Under the pieces are notes generated by a model. That model ran no database searches, had not been told where the DNA came from, and saw only the letters and a program-made list of their open reading frames with translations. Shown here piece after piece: positions 7,934 through 16,183 of a stretch of DNA of 64,000 bases. How positions within the stretch are numbered: position 1 is the first letter of the stretch; each line of letters begins with the position of its first letter. The position numbers and the translations under genes were made by a program. This DNA comes from Candidatus Scatomonas merdigallinarum (GTDB lineage: Bacteria > Bacillota > Clostridia > Lachnospirales > Lachnospiraceae), in NCBI GenBank assembly GCA_018716305.1, contig DVKB01000019.1, forward strand, positions 62,001 through 126,000. The letters run 5' to 3'.

Positions 7934-8752
7934 ATGGGATTTTTGAGAACTTTGAGAACGGATTTTTGCCGGATGTTTCTGTCGGGAAAATTTTACAGCG
8001 CCGCAGGGGCTGTGGCGGGGATCGCGCTGCTCAGCGTGTGGCCGGAAGCCCAGAGCGGCGGATACAGGACTTCGGTCTATTATCTTGTAAACGCCCGGGG
8101 AGGAATCAGCGCTTTTCTGCTGGCGATTTCCGTACTGATTGTTGTGCCCTACGCCCTCAGCGGCAGGGAAGACACTCAAAACCATTACGTCCACTGTATG
8201 GAATCCAGAGCGGGACTGTGGAATTATACCTGGTCAAAAATTTTTACCGCTTCCGCCGGGGCTTTTTTGGCGGTTTTTCTGGGATATGCCCTGTGTTTCG
8301 GCCTTCTGAGCCTGAAGCTTCCGGTAATATCAGCGGATGAAGTGAGCGCACTTTCCCAGCAGATGGCCCAGGGCAGCCTGAATCTTTACGATGTCCTGGC
8401 TTTAAAAGGACCAAGGATCCTGTTCTTTGCCGCTCAGTTTGCCACAGAGGGGCTGGGATATGCTTTTATGGCCGGATTTGCGGTGATGATGTCTGTAAAA
8501 ATTGAGAATGTATTTGTCCTGCTGAGTGTGCCGATCATGTTTTACTATGGAAGTTCCTTCCTCGCAGCGCTTTTTAAGGCTCCGGGCATTTTCTGCTGGT
8601 ATTATGTGATGAACGGCGGCGGCTGGCTGCGCCAGATAGCTCCCAGCCTGGGAATTTTAATGCTGCTGATCCTTCTTTATTTCGGCAGTCTGATCTGTCT
8701 GGAAGGAATCGTATACTATTTCTGGATGAAGAGGAGAAAAATTTATGGATAA
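7934..8752 (+). CDS. ABC-2 type transporter permease
   Basis: A 272-residue membrane protein with about six hydrophobic segments and no recognisable enzymatic motif. The plan (short N-terminal cytoplasmic arm, TM1, a large extracytoplasmic loop, then five helices) fits ABC-2 permeases. The ATG at 7934 is preferred over the GTG two codons upstream, because the GGGGG tract then serves as ribosome site. The gene overlaps the next permease by 8 bases. With the downstream permease, ATPase and lipoprotein it forms a four-gene operon that resembles peptide or antimicrobial efflux systems in layout. Confidence 0.8.
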   Translation: MGFLRTLRTDFCRMFLSGKFYSAAGAVAGIALLSVWPEAQSGGYRTSVYYLVNARGGISAFLLAISVLIVVPYALSGREDTQNHYVHCMESRAGLWNYTWSKIFTASAGAFLAVFLGYALCFGLLSLKLPVISADEVSALSQQMAQGSLNLYDVLALKGPRILFFAAQFATEGLGYAFMAGFAVMMSVKIENVFVLLSVPIMFYYGSSFLAALFKAPGIFCWYYVMNGGGWLRQIAPSLGILMLLILLYFGSLICLEGIVYYFWMKRRKIYG

Positions 8753-9587
8753 TATCAGAATGGCAGCCAGGGTGTGTCAGGGAAGCTTCCGGAGGATCCT
8801 CTATATGCCGCGGTTTTATATCGCGTTTTTATGGCTTTTATTTTTATATTTTCCTCTTATGAATGCTGTCCGCTCCTTTTCCGCCGCGGTGGGGATCGGC
8901 ATGGCGCCCTGGATGTTTCCTTTTTTAACAGACGATTCCGGAAGCCAGCTCTTTATTATTCTGGGCGCTCTGCTTCTGTTCTGCGATGCTCCGTTTTTAA
9001 ACCAGAACAGCAGCTGGCAGATTCTCCGGGCGGGAAGGAAAAACTGGTTCTGGGGAAATATGGCTTATATTTGGCTTTTGTCCCTTGTGTACGCGGCAAT
9101 CCTGAGTCTGCTGCCGGTGCTGCTTATGATCCCTCATCTGGAATGGACGGCAGAATGGGGAAAGGTCCTGGGTACCCTGGCCCAGACAAACGCGCTGGGC
9201 ATCAGCTTGAACTATACGATTATGGCGCATTATACACCGGCAGCCGCAATGCTTCTGACACTCGCGGCTGTGTGGCTGAATACGGTGCTGATCGGGATGA
9301 TTAATTTTACGCTGAATCTTCTGGTAAAAAAGGGCATCGGGGCTGCGGTCAGCGTGGCTGCAGGCCTGTCTCCTCTGCTGATCGTCCGTCTGGCCCGGTT
9401 TGATCTGGGATACTATTTCGCGCCGCCGCTTTGGATGGATCTGTCGAATTACAGATGGCAGGGATACGGATACGGCCCTTCCTTCGCTTATGTGTACGGG
9501 GTGCTTTTAGGATGTATCGGTGTCTGCACCATTTTGTCTCTGGCAGGCATACGAAGAAAAGATCTCAATTTTACAGAGGAGGTGTGA
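8745..9587 (+). CDS. ABC-2 type transporter permease
   Basis: A 280-residue membrane protein with about six hydrophobic segments. The segment WQILRAGRKNWFWGN, followed directly by a helix, recalls the R-x-x-[RK]-x-x-W-[FY] element of the second-operon permease encoded at 52651-53442 (SRTPKRIRWY), which suggests the two operons share ancestry. It would pair with the preceding permease to form the membrane channel. The substrate is unknown. Confidence 0.82.
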   Translation: MDNIRMAARVCQGSFRRILYMPRFYIAFLWLLFLYFPLMNAVRSFSAAVGIGMAPWMFPFLTDDSGSQLFIILGALLLFCDAPFLNQNSSWQILRAGRKNWFWGNMAYIWLLSLVYAAILSLLPVLLMIPHLEWTAEWGKVLGTLAQTNALGISLNYTIMAHYTPAAAMLLTLAAVWLNTVLIGMINFTLNLLVKKGIGAAVSVAAGLSPLLIVRLARFDLGYYFAPPLWMDLSNYRWQGYGYGPSFAYVYGVLLGCIGVCTILSLAGIRRKDLNFTEEV

Positions 9588-9594
9588 GAAAAAT

Positions 9595-10245
9595 ATGGAT
9601 TGCGTCATTGAAGTAAAAGGAGTGACAAAACGGTTTAAAGAATACAAAGCCCTGGACAATGTCACCCTGAACTTTGAGAGGGGAAAGATCCACGGCCTGA
9701 TCGGCCGGAACGGCAGCGGAAAGACGGTGCTTTTTAAATGCATCTGCGGTTTTCTGCGGCTGGATGAGGGGGAAATCCTGGTAGACGGAAAGAAAATCGG
9801 AAAAGAAACGGAATCTCCGGAGGATCTGGGAGTGATCATCGAATCTCCGGGCTTTCTGCCGGGATACAGCGGATATCAGAATCTGAGTTTTCTGGCGGGC
9901 ATCAGGGGAAAGATCCATAAAAAAGAAATACGGCAGGTGCTCAAGAGGGTGGGGCTGGATCCGGACAGTAAAAAACATGTGGGAAAGTATTCCATGGGAA
10001 TGCGCCAGCGTCTGGGGATCGCTCAGGCTATTATGGAAGAGCCGCATCTTCTGATTCTGGACGAACCTATGAACGGACTGGACAATCACGGAGTAAAGGA
10101 AGTCCGGGAATTGCTGCTGAAGCTGAAGGAGGAGGGAAAAACGATTCTTCTGGCCAGCCATAACCGGGAAGATATTTCCGTGCTGTGCGATACGGTGGCA
10201 GAGATTGACAAGGGGAAAATCATCAGCAGGGGAGGAATGAAATGA
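9595..10245 (+). CDS. ABC transporter ATP-binding protein (export type)
   Basis: A 216-residue ATPase with Walker A GRNGSGKT, signature YSMGMRQRLGIAQA, Walker B LLILDEPMNGLD and H-loop LLASHNRED. It energises the two permeases encoded just upstream. The start is the ATG at 9595, seven bases after AGAGGAGGTG; the frame extends upstream but without support. It is closely similar in motif spelling to the ATPase at 52008-52649 (both have GRNGSGKT, NLSYLAGIR or NLSFLAGIR, and ASHNRED). It overlaps the lipoprotein gene by four bases (ATGA). Confidence 0.95.
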   Translation: MDCVIEVKGVTKRFKEYKALDNVTLNFERGKIHGLIGRNGSGKTVLFKCICGFLRLDEGEILVDGKKIGKETESPEDLGVIIESPGFLPGYSGYQNLSFLAGIRGKIHKKEIRQVLKRVGLDPDSKKHVGKYSMGMRQRLGIAQAIMEEPHLLILDEPMNGLDNHGVKEVRELLLKLKEEGKTILLASHNREDISVLCDTVAEIDKGKIISRGGMK

Positions 10246-11375
10246 AATATAGAAAAATATTTGCTGTCGGCTGCCTGATCTGCGGCGTGCTGTTGTCGGG
10301 CTGCCGGGGAGAAAGCCAAAAGACCGGGCAGGAGGAACTGACGGCAGAAGAAAAAAATCCTAAAAACGGCAGTCAGATTACGATCCAGCTGACAGAAGAC
10401 GTAAAGCTGGACGCACAGATCCAGATGCCGGAGACCGGTACGGATTCTATAAAAGAATACCGGGTGGAAGTGGACGGATTCGACGGCGAAGAAGTCATTC
10501 CCAAAATACTGGGCGCTATGCCGGACAGCGGCCTGAGAACCCAGGAGAGTTCCCTTCCGGATCCCACCTATCTTTACCACGGCCCGCTGGGCCCGGAATG
10601 GAACAATACAGACGGATCTGTTATCGTCAGTTCCCATGTAACAGTGCAGACCAGCCACTGGGATAAAATTGACCCCTTTATCAGCGTTTCCCAGATCGGC
10701 GCGGAAGTGTCCGTAAATGAGAAGGATGTCTCGGAATTTCAGGAAGAACTGGGATTTTCCGGCAGAGAGGAAGCGGCTGAAAGGGTAAGTGAATTTGTAA
10801 AAAGCATTACCGGATATGAGGATGTCAGGTGCGCAGAAGAATATTCCATTTCTTATCAGGAACTGGAATCCCGGCAGGAAACACTGAAAAGTCTGTCAGA
10901 GAGCGATCAGGCGAAGCCCATAGATCTGGATACCGAAGAATGGACGGAGGCGGACAGCTGTTACTGGATGCGGCTGGAGCAGATATTTCACGGACTGCCG
11001 GTTTTGAGCAGCCGCGTTACCCGCCAAGATGATCTGTATATTCCTTCCAGTGTCATCGAGGCAGGCTGCACCGAAAAAGGGGTTGAATATGTCAGCGCGC
11101 TGAACCATTTCCGGGAAATTTCCAGCCAGGAGGCGGAACTGCTGCCTGTGGAAGATATTTATCAGGCACTCCGCGCAAAATTTGAGCGGATGATCTCCCC
11201 GCCGGCTGTTATTGATGAGATGAAATTGATTTATTATCCGATGACTACAGGGAGAAATGAAAGCGGCTGCTGGGAATGCGATATGCTGCCGGTGTGGCAG
11301 TTTCGGGTCAGCCAGGAAGAAAACAGCCAGTATATTTATATCAATGCCATGGACGGCATAGAAATAATCGGGTAG
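10242..11375 (+). CDS. Lipoprotein of unknown function in the ABC-2 operon
   Basis: A 377-residue protein. A lipoprotein signal peptide ends at LLSGC with Cys21 as the lipidation site. The rest is an extracellular, acidic, mainly beta-like protein with no motif I recognise; the C-terminal quarter (PVWQFRV, then YIYINAMDGIEI) looks like a small strand-rich domain of the kind found in two-component-linked secreted proteins. Translational coupling to the ATPase suggests it acts with the transporter, for example as a substrate-capture or immunity-type lipoprotein. That role is inferred from position only. Confidence 0.8.
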   Translation: MKYRKIFAVGCLICGVLLSGCRGESQKTGQEELTAEEKNPKNGSQITIQLTEDVKLDAQIQMPETGTDSIKEYRVEVDGFDGEEVIPKILGAMPDSGLRTQESSLPDPTYLYHGPLGPEWNNTDGSVIVSSHVTVQTSHWDKIDPFISVSQIGAEVSVNEKDVSEFQEELGFSGREEAAERVSEFVKSITGYEDVRCAEEYSISYQELESRQETLKSLSESDQAKPIDLDTEEWTEADSCYWMRLEQIFHGLPVLSSRVTRQDDLYIPSSVIEAGCTEKGVEYVSALNHFREISSQEAELLPVEDIYQALRAKFERMISPPAVIDEMKLIYYPMTTGRNESGCWECDMLPVWQFRVSQEENSQYIYINAMDGIEIIG

Positions 11376-11429
11376 ACAGACCGCAGCGCATATTTGATCC
11401 AGTGCTGTTCAAAAAACAGCGGCGCCGGA

Positions 11430-11458
11430 TTGACAAACTGCCGAGAGTTATTATACTA
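11430..11458 (+). promoter_or_regulatory. Sigma-A promoter of the blaI-fruK operon
   Basis: TTGACA at 11430-11435 and TATACT at 11453-11458 have a 17-base spacer. The transcript would carry an untranslated leader of about 125 bases. Confidence 0.8.
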
Positions 11459-11468
11459 AGAGTAGCCC

Positions 11469-11539
11469 GACAAATGGGCATGAGACACGGATTGCTCCGC
11501 GCTTCGTGCTCCCGCATGCTTTTTTGTCGCTTGTCTCAT
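11469..11539 (+). promoter_or_regulatory. Structured 5' leader with mutually exclusive pairings
   Basis: ATGAGACA at 11480-11487 can pair with TGTCTCAT at 11532-11539. The overlapping GCATG at 11478-11482 can instead pair with CATGC at 11515-11519, which is followed by a T6 tract and so looks like a terminator. GACAAA at 11469-11474 also matches TTTGTC at 11523-11528. Alternative structures of this kind fit an attenuator, but no known riboswitch motif was recognised. Confidence 0.4.
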
Positions 11540-11590
11540 ACTAACATGTAAGGATAACATCAGGATTAATTTAAGGCAGGATATTGGAAT

Positions 11591-11980
11591 ATGAAACGTT
11601 TAGGGGACGCGGAACTGGAAATCATGGAAACAATCTGGGCTGAAAAGGAGCCGGTGACAGCCGCCTGCATTCTGAAAAATCTGAAAACGAGGAATACCTG
11701 GGCGCTGTCGTCGCTGATGACAGCGCTGGCGCGTTTGACAGAGAAGGGGTTTGTATGCTGCGACAGAAAATACCGTCACAACCTCTATACAGCTCTCATC
11801 GGGGAAGAGGATTACAAAGCATATCAGGGGAGGACACTATTGGACCGGCTGTATGGAAGCTCGGTTACTAAGATGGTGGCGAATCTAGTACGGAAAGAGA
11901 AACTTTCCCGGGAGGATGTGGAGACTCTCAGAGAGTATCTGGACCAGTTGAAAACAAAGGAGAATGAAAAACATTCATGA
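11591..11980 (+). CDS. BlaI/MecI/CopY family transcriptional repressor
   Basis: A 129-residue winged-helix protein. The N-terminal helix GDAELEIMETIWAEKEPVTA and the wing region LARLTEKGFVCCDRKYRHNLY are the family pattern; the C-terminal half is the dimerisation helix bundle. There is no adjacent M56/BlaR1 protease gene; instead the stop overlaps the start of a 1-phosphofructokinase gene by four bases. It probably autoregulates from the promoter at 11430-11458. The signal it answers is unknown. Confidence 0.88.
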   Translation: MKRLGDAELEIMETIWAEKEPVTAACILKNLKTRNTWALSSLMTALARLTEKGFVCCDRKYRHNLYTALIGEEDYKAYQGRTLLDRLYGSSVTKMVANLVRKEKLSREDVETLREYLDQLKTKENEKHS

Positions 11981-12879
11981 TCTACACAGTAACATTTAAT
12001 CCTGCGCTGGACTATATTGTATCGGTGCCGGATTTCCAGATGGGCAGGACCAACCGGTCTGTGGCAGAACAGATTTTTCCGGGAGGAAAGGGAGTCAACG
12101 TTTCCATTGTTCTGAAAAATCTGGGCGTGAAGAGCATCGCTCTGGGCTTTACAGCCGGTTTCGTGGGGGAAGAGATCCGGCGCCGTTTGAAACTTGCAGG
12201 AGTTCCGGAAGAGTTTATCCCCTTAAACTCCGGCTGCTCCCGGATAAATTTTAAATGGAAAGAATCTGAGGGCACCGAGATCAACGGAAAAGGGCCGGAG
12301 ATACCGAAGGAAGCACTGGAAGAACTTCTGCGCCGTCTGAACCGGCTGGAAAAAACAGATATCCTTGTGCTGGCCGGAAGTATACCGGAATGCTTGCCAA
12401 AGACCATTTACCGGGACATTCTGAGCATGGTTTCAGACCGGGGAATTTCTGCTGTTGTGGACGCTTCCGGAAGCCTGCTGTCAGAAGTGCTGCCCTATCA
12501 TCCTTTCCTGATAAAACCGAATCACCATGAACTGGGTGAACTTTTTGGGGTAAAACTGACAAGCCGGGAAGAGGCCGTTCTCTACGCGGAAAAACTCCGT
12601 ACCATGGGAGCTTCGAACGTGCTGGTTTCTATGGCGGGGAAGGGAGCGGTTCTCGTTGACGCCCAGGGTAAAATCCATATGGCTTCCGCCCAGGAGGGCG
12701 TTCTGGTGAACGCGGTAGGAGCGGGAGATTCTATGGTGGCAGGCTTTCTGGCAGGGTGGCTTAAGACCGGGGATTATGCCTATGCCTTCCGCATGGGGCT
12801 TGCGGCGGGAAGCGCCAGCGCTTTTTCGGAAACTCTTGCCACAGCGGAGGAGGTAGAAAAATTGCGCGCACAGCTGTGA
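11977..12879 (+). CDS. fruK: 1-phosphofructokinase (PfkB family)
   Basis: A 300-residue kinase. The opening MIYTVTFNPALDYIVSV and the motif FPGGKGVNVSIVLKNLG are diagnostic of the 1-phosphofructokinase/tagatose-6-phosphate kinase branch of PfkB. The C-terminal anion-hole motif is NAVGAGDSMVAGF with the catalytic Asp. It phosphorylates fructose 1-phosphate (or a close hexose phosphate such as tagatose 6-phosphate) to a bisphosphate for glycolysis. It lacks an adjacent fruA PTS gene and is coupled to a BlaI-type repressor, which is not the usual FruR arrangement. Confidence 0.88.
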   Translation: MIYTVTFNPALDYIVSVPDFQMGRTNRSVAEQIFPGGKGVNVSIVLKNLGVKSIALGFTAGFVGEEIRRRLKLAGVPEEFIPLNSGCSRINFKWKESEGTEINGKGPEIPKEALEELLRRLNRLEKTDILVLAGSIPECLPKTIYRDILSMVSDRGISAVVDASGSLLSEVLPYHPFLIKPNHHELGELFGVKLTSREEAVLYAEKLRTMGASNVLVSMAGKGAVLVDAQGKIHMASAQEGVLVNAVGAGDSMVAGFLAGWLKTGDYAYAFRMGLAAGSASAFSETLATAEEVEKLRAQL

Positions 12880-12910
12880 AGCCCCGGCGGCATTGCTGAA
12901 AAAATAACGG

Positions 12911-12939
12911 TTTACATTTTTACTGCCTTATGGTATAGT
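12911..12939 (+). promoter_or_regulatory. Sigma-A promoter of rpsO
   Basis: TTTACA at 12911-12916 and TATAGT at 12934-12939 have a 17-base spacer. Confidence 0.7.
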
Positions 12940-12944
12940 AAGAC

Positions 12945-13033
12945 GGTATGAATTCAGCCCTGATTCAGGAGCCGGACACTCCGACCACTTCTTAATCAGC
13001 GGCGGTCAAAAGTATGAAAGGAGAAACACAGAA
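12945..13033 (+). promoter_or_regulatory. rpsO 5' leader, possible S15 autoregulatory RNA
   Basis: The leader of about 90 bases contains the pairing CTGATT (12960-12965) with AATCAG (12994-12999) around a GC-rich inner region, ahead of an AAAGGAG ribosome site. S15 leaders in many bacteria bind S15 at such a stem to repress translation. The match to a defined leader class was not tested. Confidence 0.4.
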
Positions 13034-13300
13034 ATGATCGCAAAAGAAAAGAAACAGGCAATCATGAAAGAGTATGCCAGAACTGAGGGAGACACCGGAT
13101 CACCGGAGGTACAGGTAGCGGTTCTGACTGCCAGGATCCAGGAACTCACCGAGCATCTGAAGAGCAACCACAAGGATCATCATTCCAGAAGAGGTCTGCT
13201 GAAGATGGTAGGACGCAGAAGAGGACTTCTGGATTACCTGAAGAAAACGGATATCGAGAGATACCGTGCGTTAATTGAAAAATTAGGCATCCGTAAGTAA
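13034..13300 (+). CDS. rpsO: 30S ribosomal protein S15
   Basis: An 88-residue protein with full S15 character: [38 protein letters not shown] and the closing [12 protein letters not shown]. It binds 16S rRNA in the platform of the small subunit early in assembly. It lies upstream of pnp, the conserved rpsO-pnp order. Confidence 0.99.
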   Translation: MIAKEKKQAIMKEYARTEGDTGSPEVQVAVLTARIQELTEHLKSNHKDHHSRRGLLKMVGRRRGLLDYLKKTDIERYRALIEKLGIRK

Positions 13301-13317
13301 GTATCAGGGATGGGTTA

Positions 13318-13341
13318 CAGGGCGGATCTGTTTCCGCCCTG
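13318..13341 (+). terminator. Hairpin after rpsO (terminator or processing site)
   Basis: CAGGGCGGA pairs with TCCGCCCTG around a 6-base loop. The T tract after it is short (TTTCC), so partial read-through into pnp is likely. Confidence 0.55.
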
Positions 13342-13390
13342 TTTCCATATAACCGCAGAGATTCTTCCGGCCCTGGGACTGTCCGGGACC

Positions 13391-13427
13391 ACTGAAAAGC
13401 ACATCCGGCGGCGGTGTGTTTTTCAGT
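13391..13427 (+). terminator. Second intercistronic hairpin between rpsO and pnp
   Basis: ACTGAAAA pairs with TTTTCAGT, and CACA with TGTG inside. It lies about 50 bases upstream of pnp. In other bacteria a hairpin at this place is cut by RNase III as part of pnp autoregulation; whether that holds here is inference. Confidence 0.5.
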
Positions 13428-13478
13428 TGTTTCGGATACCGGCGCCGGATGAACATAAAATCATAAAGGAGAAAAAGA

Positions 13479-15614
13479 ATGGAAGACAATAAGACATTTT
13501 CCACACCGCTGGTAAACGATTACAAGACCTATTCCATGGAACTGGCAGGCAGAACCCTGTCTGTAGACATCGGCAGAGTGGGGAAGCAGGCCAACGGCTG
13601 CGCGTTTATGCATTACGGAGATACCACCCTGCTGTGTACCGCCACAGCCTCTGACAAACCCAGAGAGGGCATTGATTTCTTCCCCCTGTCTGTGGAGTAC
13701 GAGGAAAAAATGTACGCTGTAGGCAAGATCCCCGGCGGCTTTAACAAGAGAGAGGGCAAGGCCAGCGAGCATGCCATCCTCACCTCCCGGGTCATTGACC
13801 GCCCCATGCGGCCTCTGTTTCCCAAGGATTACCGCAACGATGTGACTCTGAACAACATGGTTATGTCCGTGGATCCTCAGTGCAATCCGGAGGTAGTCGC
13901 CATGCTGGGTTCCTCCATTGCCACCTGCATTTCCGACATTCCCTTTGACGGCCCCTGCGCCGCCACCCAGATCGGCATGATTGACGGGGAGCTGATTGTG
14001 AACCCCACCCTGGATCAGAACGCGGTGTCTGACCTGCGGCTGACAGTGGCTTCCACCCGGGACAAGGTGATTATGATCGAGGCCGGAGCCAACGAGGTGC
14101 CGGAGGCCAAGATGATCGAGGCCATCTATAAAGCCCATGAAGTAAACGGAGAGATCATCCGCTTCATCGACAAAATCGTAGAAGAGTGCGGAAAGCCAAA
14201 ACACTCCTACGAGAGCTGCGCGATTCCCGAGGAGCTGTTCGCGGCTATCAAAGAGATCGTGCCCCCGGAAGAGATGGAGCAGGCCGTGTTTACCGATGAG
14301 AAACAGGTGCGTGAGGAGAATATCCGCCAGATCACCGAGAAGCTGGAGGAGGCCTTCGCGGAGAAGGAAGACTGGCTGGCGGTGCTGGGAGAGGCGGTTT
14401 ACCAGTATCAGAAGAAGACCGTCCGCAAAATGATTCTCAAAGACCACAAGAGACCCGACGGCCGGGCGGTGCGCCAGATCCGTCCTCTGGCGGCCGAGGT
14501 GGACATTATCCCCAGAGTCCACGGATCCGCCATGTTTACCCGGGGACAGACCCAGATCTGCGATGTGGTAACTCTGGCACCTCTGTCCGAGGCACAGAGA
14601 CTGGACGGGCTGGACGAAAATGAGACCAGCAAGCGCTACATGCATCAGTACAATTTCCCCTCCTATTCCGTAGGAGAGACCAAGCCCTCCAGAGGTCCGG
14701 GACGCCGGGAGATCGGACATGGAGCCCTGGCGGAGAGAGCCCTGATCCCGGTGCTTCCCTCCGAGGCGGAATTCCCCTACGCTATCCGCGCGGTATCCGA
14801 GACCTTCGAGTCCAACGGCTCTACCTCCCAGGCTTCTGTCTGCGCGTCCAGCATGGCCCTTATGGCTGCGGGCGTGCCGGTTAAGAAACCGGTGGCGGGA
14901 ATCTCCTGCGGCCTGGTGACCGGAGACACCGATGACGACTATCTGGTGCTCACTGATATCCAGGGACTGGAAGACTTCTTCGGAGACATGGACTTTAAGG
15001 TGGCGGGAACCCACGACGGAATCACCGCCATCCAGATGGACATCAAGATCCACGGCCTGACCCGTCCCATTGTGGAGGAGGCCATTGCCCGCTGCAAGGA
15101 CGCCAGAGAGTATATCCTGACGGAGGTGATGGAGAAGACCATTGCCGGCCCCAGGCCTCAGGTCAGCGAGTTCGCCCCCAAGATCATTCAGATCCACATT
15201 GATCCGGAGAAGATCGGCGATGTGGTGGGCCAGAGAGGCAAGACCATCAACGCTATTATCGATGAGACCGGCGTGAAGATCGACATTGAGGACGACGGCT
15301 CTGTATCCATCTGCGGCACGGACCAGAAGATGATGGACAAGGCCGTGGAGTATATCCAGATTATCACCACCGACTTTGAGGCGGGACAGATCCTCACCGG
15401 AAAAGTGGTGAGCATCAAAGAGTTCGGCGCCTTCCTGGAGTTCGCTCCCGGCAAGGAGGGACTGGTTCACATTTCCAAGATCGCAAAACAGCGCATCAAC
15501 CGGGTGGAGGATGTACTGACGCTGGGGGACAAGGTAAAAGTTGTCTGCCTGGGAAAAGACAAGATGGGCAGGATCAGCTTCAGCATGAAGGATGTTCCGG
15601 CAGATCAGAAATAA
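13479..15614 (+). CDS. pnp: Polyribonucleotide nucleotidyltransferase (PNPase)
   Basis: A 711-residue protein of normal length. Two RNase PH domains are visible: the first with RVIDRPMRPLFPKDYRNDV, the second beginning DHKRPDGRAVRQIRPL and carrying FTRGQTQ and the active-site region TDIQGLEDFFGDMDFKVAGT. A KH domain (residues about 555-615, with IGDVVGQRGKTINAI) and an S1 domain (about 620-690, GQILTGKVVSIKEFGAFLE) follow. The enzyme degrades RNA 3' to 5' by phosphorolysis. AAAGGAGAAA lies just before the ATG. Confidence 0.99.
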   Translation: MEDNKTFSTPLVNDYKTYSMELAGRTLSVDIGRVGKQANGCAFMHYGDTTLLCTATASDKPREGIDFFPLSVEYEEKMYAVGKIPGGFNKREGKASEHAILTSRVIDRPMRPLFPKDYRNDVTLNNMVMSVDPQCNPEVVAMLGSSIATCISDIPFDGPCAATQIGMIDGELIVNPTLDQNAVSDLRLTVASTRDKVIMIEAGANEVPEAKMIEAIYKAHEVNGEIIRFIDKIVEECGKPKHSYESCAIPEELFAAIKEIVPPEEMEQAVFTDEKQVREENIRQITEKLEEAFAEKEDWLAVLGEAVYQYQKKTVRKMILKDHKRPDGRAVRQIRPLAAEVDIIPRVHGSAMFTRGQTQICDVVTLAPLSEAQRLDGLDENETSKRYMHQYNFPSYSVGETKPSRGPGRREIGHGALAERALIPVLPSEAEFPYAIRAVSETFESNGSTSQASVCASSMALMAAGVPVKKPVAGISCGLVTGDTDDDYLVLTDIQGLEDFFGDMDFKVAGTHDGITAIQMDIKIHGLTRPIVEEAIARCKDAREYILTEVMEKTIAGPRPQVSEFAPKIIQIHIDPEKIGDVVGQRGKTINAIIDETGVKIDIEDDGSVSICGTDQKMMDKAVEYIQIITTDFEAGQILTGKVVSIKEFGAFLEFAPGKEGLVHISKIAKQRINRVEDVLTLGDKVKVVCLGKDKMGRISFSMKDVPADQK

Positions 15615-15631
15615 AACAGGCGGCTGTAAGG

Positions 15632-15667
15632 GCGGGCAGAGGCCACGGGCTTTTGTCCGCTTTTTCT
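15632..15667 (+). terminator. Rho-independent terminator after pnp
   Basis: GCGGGCA pairs with TGTCCGC (one G-T pair), with further partial pairing inside, followed by TTTTTCT. Confidence 0.55.
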
Positions 15668-15695
15668 GAACACACGGAGACGGAGGAAAAACCTT

Positions 15696-16127
15696 ATGGA
15701 GAAAATTAAAATACAGTACCTGAACGATCAGGTGGAGCGGCTGCGGTATATCGACGGAAAATCCGACTGGATCGACCTGCGGGCGGCGGAGGAAGTGACT
15801 CTGAAAAAAGGGGAATTTGCCCTGATTCATCTGGGGGTGGCCATGAAGCTGCCGGAGGGCTATGAGGCCCATATTGTGCCAAGAAGCAGCACCTTTAAGA
15901 ATTTCGGCCTGATTCAGACCAACCACATGGGGGTCATCGATGAGAGCTACTGCGGACCGAATGACTGGTGGAGAATGCCGGTGTACGCCCTGCGTGACAC
16001 AAAGATCCATGTCAACGACCGGATCTGCCAGTTTCGGCTCATGCGGCATCAGCCGGAGATCTGTTTTGAGGAGGAAGCCCTCACCGGGGAAGACCGGGGA
16101 GGATTCGGAAGCACAGGAAAGAACTGA
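15696..16127 (+). CDS. dut: dUTP diphosphatase
   Basis: A 143-residue trimeric-type dUTPase. The five motifs are readable: DLRAAEE (1), [13 protein letters not shown] (2), [14 protein letters not shown] (3), [10 protein letters not shown] (4) and a C-terminal [10 protein letters not shown] (5). It hydrolyses dUTP to dUMP and pyrophosphate, keeping uracil out of DNA and feeding thymidylate synthesis. It appears to be a single-gene unit downstream of the pnp terminator. Confidence 0.93.
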   Translation: MEKIKIQYLNDQVERLRYIDGKSDWIDLRAAEEVTLKKGEFALIHLGVAMKLPEGYEAHIVPRSSTFKNFGLIQTNHMGVIDESYCGPNDWWRMPVYALRDTKIHVNDRICQFRLMRHQPEICFEEEALTGEDRGGFGSTGKN

Positions 16128-16138
16128 CAGATGAAAAG

Positions 16139-16173
16139 AGCCGCCCCGGTATGCTGTTCCGGGGCGGCTTTAA
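16139..16173. terminator. Bidirectional terminator between dut and the DUF1292 gene
   Basis: AGCCGCCCCGG pairs perfectly with CCGGGGCGGCT around a 9-base loop, with A-rich and T-rich flanks. The two genes converge here. Confidence 0.85.
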
Positions 16174-16183
16174 AATGCCGTGC

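Noticed and set aside
13461-16049. Open frame of 862 codons on the minus strand opposite pnp and dut
   Set aside because: It mirrors the codon pattern of the plus-strand genes, has no ribosome site, and its translation is rich in His/Leu/Val without any known motif; pnp and dut are certain on the other strand.
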